Source of the DNA: a virus
Strand: one strand, 5' to 3'
DNA: 43,894 nucleotides
IMG/VR virus record: IMGVR_UViG_3300006104_001195
Coordinates: 1-43,894 of that record
This document shows positions 36,803 through 43,894 of this stretch, piece by piece (position 1 is the stretch's first letter; the number at the start of each line of letters is the position of its first letter). The translations under genes were made by a program, and so were the position numbers. Below the pieces are notes generated by a model. That model did not search any database, was not told the DNA's origin, and saw only the letters and a program-made list of their open reading frames with translations.

Positions 36803-39559
36803 ACCTGCAGTAGGTGATAGCATCAATTGAACGAGAGCGTTCTGTGTGCGTGAACTGCCTTTGTTGAAAGGTGACGCAAGTGTTCTGCCTATACCTTGTC
36901 CTACCGACGAACCGACCGCTGCACCTATTTCTGAAGGTACACCTACACCTTGTGCAAGTCTGCTTCCCGCCCAAGCACCTGCCGCCGAGCCTAAGAATTC
37001 GGGGTGCAGGTTACGTCGCCACCCTTCAGGAGTATTTAGGCCAAACTCAGACTTGACCTTATCCACCATTTCCTTCTTGGGTGTTGTGGGAGACCCGCTA
37101 GTGTTTCTTGATAGCAGGTTGTTGACAGAGTCGTCACGTTCCAGGCTGCGCTGTACGTTCCTAAGCGCCTCGACATCTTCATCTGTGACATACCTCAAGG
37201 GATTGGTGGGGGAGGTTATGTTGACCCTGTCTTCTAAGGTTTTCAAAGCAGACGTTACTTTGTTTAGGGTTGGTGCAAAACCGGGGGAACCTTCACTCGC
37301 CTCAGGATTAACAAGACCTAACTTCTGCAATGCCCTCATCCTGTCCTGTTCTGCGGATAGTTTTGCGTATTCCTGCCTATAGGCATCAAACTTAGGTGCA
37401 GCGTTCGGAGCAGAAATGGCGTCGTACAAGCGGCTTTTGATTTCTTTCAAATTAGCAATGGTTTCTTGGCTAGGTGCATCCGCTTTCATCGGATCACGAT
37501 TAACAACATCATTTATCTTATTTCGAACAATTTTGTAAAGCGTCTTCGGGTCTGTTGCTCGAGGGTCCTTCAAGGCAGTCTCAATGTCGTCTAGGTGCTT
37601 CAGAAGATCAGGGTTCGACCACTCCTCCTCCCTTATCCTAGGAATAGCTGCAAGTGTTTCAGATATGTCGGCTTTCCCGTTATTCTGCCAAACTGTACCT
37701 GTAGACAAGTTAGGGTCGTAAGCACGTCGAGCGGCAGAGTCTCCCATCCTTTCAGCGCCTTGTTGAAGCTTGGCTTCGACAGACTCCGCAATGTCAGAAG
37801 GCTTCCCCGTAAGCTGAAGAATAGCATTATTTCGAAGCTTGTCGTTATTAGCTTTCTGTGCTGCGAATGCAGGGTTGAACAAGGTAGGGTCACCTACGTT
37901 CGATTCCCTAAACACCTGCTCCAAGGCTGCAAGATTCCCCGCATTAGGGTCTTTTGCCATTGCAGCGGCTTTGGCAAGGGTTGTCTGTTCTGTCAACACA
38001 TTTCCGTGTTCATCCACCATTGAAGGTAGGTAGTTGTTCGTATCAAGCTTGGAAGGAAGTCCCCCGGCCAATCGCGTCATGACGTCAGCGGCCTTCTGTA
38101 CATACGGATCAGCTTTTGACACAATGCTTTTCAGCTTGTTGGCCGCAGAAATTCCAACGTCCAGAGCGGCAGGCATAGCAGAACCTAGCACTCCTCCGAC
38201 TTCTGCGTTCTGTTTAGCCTGTTCTCCTACAGATTGATTTGATCCTGCTGACGTCAGAGCCGTCAAGGGGCCACCTCCTTGCAAGGCTGCATTTGTTCCT
38301 GTAGCTCCGTACTGCAAGGCTTTGTTTCCTAGCGATGCGCCTTGTGTTACAGCACCTGTTGCAGGATCAATGACAGCATTGCTCGCTACTTTTCCCCCAA
38401 GGAAATTGACAGCATCACTTACTCCGTTAGCAACAGAAGCGGGAATGTACCCACTATCAGCAAGAGCATTGGCGCCTGTGGAGATACCTCTGCCTACCAG
38501 ACCTGCAGCTTTTCCAGCGACGCCCATCAACGGGGCAGACGCCACCATCTGTCCGATGGATCTGTTCAGATCAGAATGGGGGTCTTGTCCGTACTGCTGC
38601 TGAAATTGCTCATTGCGATTCTGCAAGTCGTTCAGGTATTTCTGAGAAGCGTTTCCGTTGTCTTGCTGGGCGTAGCCGGGATCAACAGTATTGACGACAG
38701 CGTTGAAAGCACTGGGTGCGTATGTTGCAGCTAGCTTCCCCGGGGAACGAACAACGTCTCCGGCACCTTGCTCCAGTTCACCTCCGATACGAGAGGCCTC
38801 TGCTTGCCTGTACGCCGCTAATGCTGCAGGGTCAGTTCTTGCAAGTTCACCGACCTGTGATATGCTTAAATGCTGTTGTAAGGGCTGGCCTGTAGGCCTT
38901 ACTGTGATGTGGGGAGCACCATTTTCATATTCCAGGTCACTGGGCTGTGAGGAAGGCGTCTTTTCTTTGGAAGGATCGTACGCGTCGATGTTAGCAAAGG
39001 CTTGTTCTCGGGGAGACAGCGGTGTTGCAGATTGGGTCGAGGAGGCATTCGAGGACATATCAGCTTTGGAAGGGTCATAGGCGTCGATGTTAGCAAAGGC
39101 TTGTTCTTTTGCAGTCAATCCTGCTTTCGAAGGATCCGGCTGCTGTGAGGGAACAGGCATAAAGTTACTTGTTGCACTTCTGTTCTTCTGCAGGTTGTTG
39201 AAAGTATCCCTGATTCCTTTGACGTAGTTTGCATCATATGACGCTGAATTCGGACCTGTCTTGTACATGGATAAGGCGCACGCTTCAGGATCAGGATCAT
39301 CCTTGCACTTCTGGAAATTGTCCCGTAGGTACCGAGCCATCCCGTCAATCGACGAACGCGGGTCAGTCCTATCTACTCCGTAGTCCTTAGCGGCTGCGTC
39401 TGTCATGGCAGCAAGGCCTGATGCTGAGCTGTCAGGATTCTTGAATGAAGGATCTAGCCCTGATTCATACGAAGATACAGCCTTCAACCAATCGGGATGG
39501 ATGCCGTACTGCGCACCCACTGAATTGAAGATGTCGTCAAAATCAGTGTTAGTGGTCAT
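36680..39559 (-). CDS. Large internal virion/ejection protein with lytic transglycosylase domain, 959 aa
   Basis: Residues 1-115 are an SLT-type transglycosylase: FNSVGAQYGIHPDWLKAVSS, YESGLDPSF with catalytic E32, and a SASGLAAMTDAAAKDYGVD segment. This type of domain opens peptidoglycan during DNA entry (compare T7 gp16). A linker repeats EQAFANIDAYDPSK twice (residues 152-165 and 185-198). The rest is a long Ala/Gly/Asn-rich helical body, as in podovirus internal proteins, with a Gly-rich segment near residue 900. ATG 39559 overlaps the preceding stop (ATGA), so it is coupled to the 567-aa protein. Confidence 0.8.
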   Translation of the reverse strand: MTTNTDFDDIFNSVGAQYGIHPDWLKAVSSYESGLDPSFKNPDSSASGLAAMTDAAAKDYGVDRTDPRSSIDGMARYLRDNFQKCKDDPDPEACALSMYKTGPNSASYDANYVKGIRDTFNNLQKNRSATSNFMPVPSQQPDPSKAGLTAKEQAFANIDAYDPSKADMSSNASSTQSATPLSPREQAFANIDAYDPSKEKTPSSQPSDLEYENGAPHITVRPTGQPLQQHLSISQVGELARTDPAALAAYRQAEASRIGGELEQGAGDVVRSPGKLAATYAPSAFNAVVNTVDPGYAQQDNGNASQKYLNDLQNRNEQFQQQYGQDPHSDLNRSIGQMVASAPLMGVAGKAAGLVGRGISTGANALADSGYIPASVANGVSDAVNFLGGKVASNAVIDPATGAVTQGASLGNKALQYGATGTNAALQGGGPLTALTSAGSNQSVGEQAKQNAEVGGVLGSAMPAALDVGISAANKLKSIVSKADPYVQKAADVMTRLAGGLPSKLDTNNYLPSMVDEHGNVLTEQTTLAKAAAMAKDPNAGNLAALEQVFRESNVGDPTLFNPAFAAQKANNDKLRNNAILQLTGKPSDIAESVEAKLQQGAERMGDSAARRAYDPNLSTGTVWQNNGKADISETLAAIPRIREEEWSNPDLLKHLDDIETALKDPRATDPKTLYKIVRNKINDVVNRDPMKADAPSQETIANLKEIKSRLYDAISAPNAAPKFDAYRQEYAKLSAEQDRMRALQKLGLVNPEASEGSPGFAPTLNKVTSALKTLEDRVNITSPTNPLRYVTDEDVEALRNVQRSLERDDSVNNLLSRNTSGSPTTPKKEMVDKVKSEFGLNTPEGWRRNLHPEFLGSAAGAWAGSRLAQGVGVPSEIGAAVGSSVGQGIGRTLASPFNKGSSRTQNALVQLMLSPTAGSKVAANSLKGFRSTGEVPQFQNALTSAAPYAGLLYNNSSR
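38982..39107. repeat. Two 27-bp direct repeats in the ejection-protein gene
   Basis: The same 27 bases (beginning GCGTCGATGTTAGC) occur at 38982-39008 and 39081-39107. They encode the repeated EQAFANIDA stretch of the 959-aa protein. Identity at the DNA level suggests a recent internal duplication or selection for the motif. Confidence 0.85.
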
Positions 39560-41259
39560 TTGTAGTCCTTGTGTGTTGCAAGGCTGTGGTCAACAAGAAA
39601 ACCTACATGCTCCTTAAAGTCCTCTTTTTGTTGCGGAGACATAGATCCTAGTAAGTTCTTCTTTTCGTCCGCGTTAAGATACTTCCATTCGAAAGCGTTT
39701 TGGTCGTAGTTATCCCGCCATGCAGCATCTGCACGGGATGCTGTGCCTGCGTCGACGTTAGCTCCCTTTAACGGCTCAACATAGTCTCCCCGAGAAGCTG
39801 TCGCAGTCGCTTGTCCCAGGAGGTACTGTCCTATAGCGCGTATAGCTCCTGGAAGCTGTGTGGGGCTAGGACTTCCTTTTGCCTGAACAACAGATTCAAG
39901 TTGATTACGGGCATTCTGGCTCATTCCTAAGCCTTGTGCTTGTGCGGCGAACTTTGACAGGATTTCATAGTCTGTGGCTTTCTGCACACCGTCAGGAAAC
40001 ATTTCTTTTATGACAGGATTGTCGGAAAAGAAGGTGTCGGATAGTCTTGCACGTAGGGCGTTGACCATTTCTTCGTTGGGACCAGCACTGTTAGCTAGCT
40101 TAAGAACGCCTTCCAAAGGAGCGATGTTTTTCTTCGCTTCATTAGCAGCATCGATGTCGTCATCGAACTTTTCGTTGTAGTTGGCTATGTTTTCAGCTTC
40201 TCCTTGTGCTAGTCCTACACGAAGAGGGGCAGTTGGTGCAGCACCGGCAGGGGCTGCTTGTGAGGAAGGGTGTATAGTTACTGCAGGAACACCCTTGCTG
40301 TTGTACCCTTCCTGCGGATTCGAAGAGCCTCCTGATCCCTGTGAGGCAGCGGTTCCTTGTGCGTTCGATTCAGGTGGCGTATAGCCGAACATAGAAGGAG
40401 TAGTTACACCTGTTCCTTGTGCAGTCGCAGATACGGTGGCAGCGGGACCTCCTTGTGAGGCATGGGAGGTGTTGACCGAACCCTGCTGTCCTGCAGGAGG
40501 TGTTGGATTCATGTCGATAGGTGTGTACTGACGTGTCACCACACTCTGCAGAGCAGGAACAGGTTGATTTCCTTGCATCAAGTTAACCTGCTCACCATTC
40601 TTATACTTTAAAGCCGCATCATACTGACCTGCCATCTGTAGCGCTGAGGTCTTCTGGTTAACAAGCATGTCCTTCAGCATAGGAAGGCCTTGTGGTGTAA
40701 GCAAAGGCTCAATGTGCTGCGTCAGCATGGTGGTGGCAGCTTGGGGTGTCAGAGACGGTACTCCGTTGGCATCTTTCGTTAAGTTAATCATCTCCGCCAC
40801 AGCGCCAGATACACGCTTCCTATAAACGTCCGGGTCAGGAGTTCCATACTGCTGTGGATTAGCTAGCTGCTTCTGAAGATCCTGAGAAATGGGGTCTAGG
40901 AGGTCCGCCATTCCTTGATACTTGTTTTTATTGAATTCCAGATCAGCACTGCTCTTCTGCGTCAAGGCTAACGCAGCATCAGCAGACTGTTTCTTCAAGG
41001 CAAGCGCCGCTGCGGCAACAGCAGGCCCGAGCATGCCGCCTAGCTGTGAACCTTGCTGGGCAGCTGCGTCATAATCCGGATTGCCGAACGAGTCTTTCGG
41101 CACATTCTGCAATATGCCGCCAAGCGCATTCTGAGCTTCAACTTTCTGCTTGAGAAGCTGGTTCTCCTGCATGGCAGAAGACACGTTAATCATATTGCCC
41201 GCAGTTGTGAGCATATTAGGCGGGGCACTGGGGTACATAGACGTGTCAGCTGTATTCAT
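39556..41259 (-). CDS. Putative DNA-ejection/internal virion protein, 567 aa
   Basis: Mostly helical, with charged Ala/Gln-rich segments early (LLKQKVEAQNALGGILQNVP), a Pro/Ser/Gln-rich low-complexity middle (about 255-345), and a helical C-terminus (FKEHVGFLVDHSLATHKDY). Gene order (212 aa, 88 aa, 567 aa, 959 aa with transglycosylase) is that of podovirus ejection modules. The N-terminus SMYPSAPPNM resembles that of the 88-aa protein (SMYPGAPQSM). No clear ribosome-binding site before ATG 41259. Function inferred from context. Confidence 0.6.
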   Translation of the reverse strand: MNTADTSMYPSAPPNMLTTAGNMINVSSAMQENQLLKQKVEAQNALGGILQNVPKDSFGNPDYDAAAQQGSQLGGMLGPAVAAAALALKKQSADAALALTQKSSADLEFNKNKYQGMADLLDPISQDLQKQLANPQQYGTPDPDVYRKRVSGAVAEMINLTKDANGVPSLTPQAATTMLTQHIEPLLTPQGLPMLKDMLVNQKTSALQMAGQYDAALKYKNGEQVNLMQGNQPVPALQSVVTRQYTPIDMNPTPPAGQQGSVNTSHASQGGPAATVSATAQGTGVTTPSMFGYTPPESNAQGTAASQGSGGSSNPQEGYNSKGVPAVTIHPSSQAAPAGAAPTAPLRVGLAQGEAENIANYNEKFDDDIDAANEAKKNIAPLEGVLKLANSAGPNEEMVNALRARLSDTFFSDNPVIKEMFPDGVQKATDYEILSKFAAQAQGLGMSQNARNQLESVVQAKGSPSPTQLPGAIRAIGQYLLGQATATASRGDYVEPLKGANVDAGTASRADAAWRDNYDQNAFEWKYLNADEKKNLLGSMSPQQKEDFKEHVGFLVDHSLATHKDYK

Positions 41260-41283
41260 TTGTACTACCGATATAAGAGAAGG

Positions 41284-41550
41284 TTACTGTGCAGGCTGGC
41301 CGTACTGCTTATTCGCTCCTAAAGCATTCTGGTCGACGCCTTGACCGTATTGCGTCGGTGCGGTGTATGCTGTAGGTGCCGCTGCTGGCGGAGAGGGAAC
41401 AGGTGTTGTCGGAGCCGTCTTGGTCGACTTGCTCTTATCTGTACTAGCTTTGTCAGCATTGGTCTTCGCCAACGTATCTGCAGAGGCGTCCTGTGCCATG
41501 GATTGTGGAGCGCCGGGGTACATTGACAAGTTAGCCGTTGCTAGATCCAT
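41284..41550 (-). CDS. Small Ala/Thr/Pro-rich virion-region protein, 88 aa
   Basis: AAGGAAAATAG precedes ATG 41550. After the start come SMYPGAPQSM and a low-complexity Ala/Lys/Thr/Pro body (DKASTDKSKSTKTAPTTPVP) with no fold apparent. The shared SMYPxAP opening links it to the 567-aa ejection protein. Perhaps a scaffold-like or co-packaged peptide; unproven. Confidence 0.55.
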   Translation of the reverse strand: MDLATANLSMYPGAPQSMAQDASADTLAKTNADKASTDKSKSTKTAPTTPVPSPPAAAPTAYTAPTQYGQGVDQNALGANKQYGQPAQ

Positions 41551-41581
41551 TCTATTTTCCTTTTATTCTAGTTGTTAAGTG

Positions 41582-42220
41582 TTAAAGATAGCCTGCCATC
41601 GCTGCTCCACCCAAGCTATTAGCTCCTCCGGCAATGCTGTTGGCTATTCCCATGTATCCTGCAGCTTGCGCGTTGGCGCCACCCCAGATGTTGTTGGCGA
41701 CTTCTCCGCCTGTTGTGATCCCTGCAGCACCTAGGCTGTTGGTAGCACTCTGTCCAAGCTCTGTAAGTCCCATCAAGTGACTGAACTGGTTCGTTTGGTT
41801 AGTGACAGCATTGTTGAACTGCTGCTGATAATTGGTGGAAGCAAGTCCTGAGGCATAGCTTGCAGCTGATTTCTGCGCGGCTCCGGACAGTCCCAAGCCT
41901 TGGGCAGTGGCGCCGTTCTGAGTAGCTTTGAGACCTTGGGCCATTTGGAATTGATACCCCGGAGTCTGCTCAAGTTGAGACTGGTTCATTGTAATAGGAC
42001 TGGTTAATGATGTCAAGTTATTCGTAAGTCCTTGAGCACCTGCAGTTCCTAAATTCATGTAAGGTTGAAGGTTCTGGGCATATGTATTGTACATCCCCAT
42101 TTCAGCGTTAGTAGCATTCTTCGCCCCTGCCTGCTGTGCGCTTGATGCTGCAGACGAACCTATGGCACCTGCTGCACTGCTTACAACTGCTGATCCGATT
42201 AGGGCTGCGCCTACACCCAT
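41582..42220 (-). CDS. DNA-ejection-like protein, Ala/Gly-rich, 212 aa
   Basis: Opens with a Gly/Ala/Ser hydrophobic stretch (GVGAALIGSAVVSSAAGAIG), then QQAGAKNATNAEMGMYNTYA, a Gln/Asn-rich helical body, and another Gly/Ala stretch at the end (GIANSIAGGANSLGGAAMAG). P22 gp7/gp20-type ejection proteins have this make-up and are thought to form a channel across the host envelope. AGGAG lies 8 bases before ATG 42220. Its place at the head of the ejection genes supports the call. Confidence 0.65.
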   Translation of the reverse strand: MGVGAALIGSAVVSSAAGAIGSSAASSAQQAGAKNATNAEMGMYNTYAQNLQPYMNLGTAGAQGLTNNLTSLTSPITMNQSQLEQTPGYQFQMAQGLKATQNGATAQGLGLSGAAQKSAASYASGLASTNYQQQFNNAVTNQTNQFSHLMGLTELGQSATNSLGAAGITTGGEVANNIWGGANAQAAGYMGIANSIAGGANSLGGAAMAGYL

Positions 42221-42221
42221 T

Positions 42222-42674
42222 CTATTCTCCTAACCATTTGCTGTACATTGTGTCGCACTTCTTGAACCCAAGACGCTCGAAGACAGGTCCCCTGTCCAAG
42301 AACTCTTTCGTTAAGAAGAACACCTTCTTAACACCCCGCTTCTCAAGAACTGAAAGCGTTTCTTTAATCAGGCGTATGCCAACAGTTCCTTTACGCTCTG
42401 ATTTCCGAACAAAGTAAGAGTCCTCGAACCCGCAAAAGGTTGGATAATGCAAGTGCCTCCGTATAATAACGAGGCTGTATCCTATCAGAAGACCCTCCTT
42501 ACGAGCGCAGATGATTTGCAGTTGGCCTTGCGACTCTAGCCACTCGTAGCCTTCAATATGAGGCCCCATAGGCATCTTATCCTTGTTCGTGCCTATCTCT
42601 TCGTAGTGTTCGACCCACAGGTCCTGGCAATCTCGAAAGTAGTCGTCCCAGGGTTCAACGGTGTATGTAATCAC
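42222..42674 (-). CDS. GNAT-type N-acetyltransferase-like protein, 150 aa
   Basis: The central strand-helix region fits GNAT: LQIICARKEGLLIGYSLVII (strands 2-4), the acetyl-CoA loop SERKGTVGIRLIKETLSVLE (R/Q-x-x-G-x-G/A type), then KKVFFLTKEF and GPVFERLGFKKCDTMYSK. Such genes occur in many podovirus structural blocks, but their targets are unknown. GTG 42674 has AAGGAG at 9 bases and overlaps the upstream stop by 20 bases. Confidence 0.75.
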   Translation of the reverse strand: MITYTVEPWDDYFRDCQDLWVEHYEEIGTNKDKMPMGPHIEGYEWLESQGQLQIICARKEGLLIGYSLVIIRRHLHYPTFCGFEDSYFVRKSERKGTVGIRLIKETLSVLEKRGVKKVFFLTKEFLDRGPVFERLGFKKCDTMYSKWLGE

Positions 42675-43275
42675 TGCGGTGACTCCTTATGTCAATGATT
42701 ACATGCATGAAGTCGTCCACACTGTTGTTGATTACATCATGCTTCTCTAGCTTATTGTTCCACCACACTTCTCCCGGGCGAGGAGTAATCTGTTCATCAC
42801 CTGTTCGGAAGACGACACCCGGTTGGCTCTGCAAGATCAGGTGGTACCTCTCATAGTAGATCCACGGCTTAATCTTGTGCGGAAACGCTTGTGTTGCCTG
42901 AGGAATAATATCGTCATGCACAGGAGCTGTGCCACCTGCAGCTACCTTTGACACGAAAATGCGTCCAAGATGCTCGCCCTCAAGTCGTGCCATTAAACCG
43001 AACACCAGAGGCCTTGCTTCAGGAAGCATTTCAAAAGGAGGATAGTTGACGCACTGAATTTCTGAGCAGACTTTTTCCAAGAACTCCTTCTCGTCGAAAT
43101 CCTTGGTCATGATGAAATCATTGTACCGAAGAAGAATATCAGTTCCTCCATAGTGGGCAGACTTTGGATGCATTGTTCTTACAGGATACTTACCCCACAA
43201 TTCAGGTTGCCTTTGAATTGCATGCCGCAAAGGGACTATGTCGCAGCCCTCAGCTACCTTCAAGAAGTTCTTCAT
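42655..43275 (-). CDS. Aspartyl/asparaginyl beta-hydroxylase-like 2-oxoglutarate oxygenase, 206 aa
   Basis: The C-terminal half reads as an Asp_Arg_Hydrox (PF05118-like) jelly-roll: APVHDD (H120, D122), YERYHLILQSQPGVVFRTGD, PGEVWWNNKLEKHDVINNS (H179) and a final FMHVIIDIRS. H120, D122 and H179 could bind Fe(II); R143 or R156 may bind 2-oxoglutarate. These enzymes hydroxylate Asp/Asn/Arg side chains of proteins. Located with the acetyltransferase between ejection and collar genes, it may modify a virion protein. No strong ribosome-binding site at ATG 43275. Confidence 0.7.
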   Translation of the reverse strand: MKNFLKVAEGCDIVPLRHAIQRQPELWGKYPVRTMHPKSAHYGGTDILLRYNDFIMTKDFDEKEFLEKVCSEIQCVNYPPFEMLPEARPLVFGLMARLEGEHLGRIFVSKVAAGGTAPVHDDIIPQATQAFPHKIKPWIYYERYHLILQSQPGVVFRTGDEQITPRPGEVWWNNKLEKHDVINNSVDDFMHVIIDIRSHRSDYIHR

Positions 43276-43298
43276 GCTTTGTTTTGCCTGTGTTGATA

Positions 43299-43894
43299 CT
43301 ATGTTTTTATCATCCAGTTGACAGCCCCGTAAGGAGGAATGATTGAGAAGGGTGTACCGCTTCCTGTATCCCCTATAGACACATTCGTTACGGCAACAGC
43401 ATTGGTTCCGCCCGCCATCGTAGCATTCGTGCCTGTTATGCCTGTTGACGCTGAATTGTTTGTTATTCCTGTGGTCGACGTCCCCGTGTTGCCCGGAGTA
43501 GACCCTTGGCTCGACCCTGCTGTGGCATTACTGGCAGAGGCTTGGTCTGTGTGAGAATGTCCAGGGTCATTGATCGTGTGCGTGTGGTGTGGATCTGTAA
43601 TGGTATGGCTATGCGAAGAACCCGTAAACGTGTGGCTATGCCCCGGATCCGTTACTCCGTGACTATGCGACGCTAAGTTCGTAGGCAGCAAAGTTGCAGT
43701 TTTACTTCCCCCTGATGATCCAAGCGCGTACAATCCCCCGGCACCTACCAGGAACTTATCTACTAGTCCGGGAACGTTAAAGGTTGTCGATCCGTCTCCC
43801 GAACCCCACGCTATTCCGATAACATTAAATAGGTTGGAATAATCCGCCCTGCTAACAGCTGCACCATTGCACGGTAGCCATCCTGTCGGAAGAG
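43299..43894 (-). CDS. Tail-collar fibre protein with HxH repeats (5' end missing)
   Basis: The leftward frame stays open to the right edge, so the N-terminus is outside. The visible start reads GWLPCNGAAVSRADYSNLFN, then WGSGDGSTTFNVPGLVDKFL, a tail-collar domain. It is followed by a His-rich stretch with repeated DPGHSHT/SHSHT/HHTHT units (at least five), then a Gly/Thr/Asn-rich part and the ending GTPFSIIPPYGAVNWMIKT. The HxH repeats probably coordinate iron in a fibre tip, as described for lambda Stf and T4 gp12. A TTG at 43733 is an internal codon. Confidence 0.85.
   Translation of the reverse strand, partial: LPTGWLPCNGAAVSRADYSNLFNVIGIAWGSGDGSTTFNVPGLVDKFLVGAGGLYALGSSGGSKTATLLPTNLASHSHGVTDPGHSHTFTGSSHSHTITDPHHTHTINDPGHSHTDQASASNATAGSSQGSTPGNTGTSTTGITNNSASTGITGTNATMAGGTNAVAVTNVSIGDTGSGTPFSIIPPYGAVNWMIKT

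Overview
This window is part of the genome of a tailed bacteriophage (Caudoviricetes) that probably infects a Gram-negative bacterium. The evidence for a phage is a compact replication block, a lambda R-like endolysin with small membrane proteins, DNA-ejection proteins and tail collar/fibre proteins. Sec-type signal peptides, short intergenic gaps and overlapping start/stop codons fit a Gram-negative host. No terminase, portal or capsid gene is visible, so those modules must lie outside the window, most likely beyond its right end. The ejection-protein set (212 + 88 + 567 + 959 aa, the last with a lytic transglycosylase domain) suggests a podovirus-like virion, but this is inference. No integrase, tRNA or CRISPR was seen.

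Layout. Positions 1-25581 are almost entirely rightward genes for DNA metabolism: XRE regulator, SNF2 helicase, SSB-like protein, archaeo-eukaryotic-type primase, UvrD-family helicase, family A DNA polymerase with proofreading domain, a DnaN-like clamp and a DnaQ-like exonuclease. Interleaved is a complete 7-deazaguanine pathway: queC (9791), a phosphoribosyltransferase-folE fusion (10618), queD (11550), queF (12341), a dpdA-like DNA transglycosylase (13399) and queE (16042). Together they predict synthesis of preQ0, reduction to preQ1 and insertion of a 7-deazaguanine base into phage DNA, a known anti-restriction strategy. The rightward block ends with an RNA-repair pair: a phosphatase-kinase with the reverse of the T4 Pnkp domain order, and a T4 Rnl1-like RNA ligase.

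Positions 25583-43894 are leftward late genes: endolysin and two putative holin/accessory proteins under a strong promoter that carries a palindrome over its -10 box; small conserved genes; a secreted GH16-like protein; a set of adhesin/fibre-like proteins, five of which (with the GH16-like protein) begin with Sec signal peptides, including a 1467-aa beta-helix fibre; a tail collar fibre; ejection proteins; a GNAT acetyltransferase; an aspartyl/asparaginyl beta-hydroxylase-like oxygenase; and the end of a second His-rich collar protein cut by the window edge.

Structures outside ordinary genes: a ~200-nt element at 9521-9721 closed by a perfect 12-bp helix just upstream of queC (candidate structured RNA or riboswitch-like leader); a three-hairpin leader at 20107-20203; a candidate origin around a perfect DnaA box at 8421-8429; a small rightward unit at 36362-36802 inside the leftward block, where a hairpin would hide the ribosome-binding site of a membrane protein; a decayed GIY-YIG nuclease at 13136-13389 with a 31-bp slippage duplication; and a leader sequence recurring at three sites. 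All functions are from reading the sequence; no database search or folding program was run.
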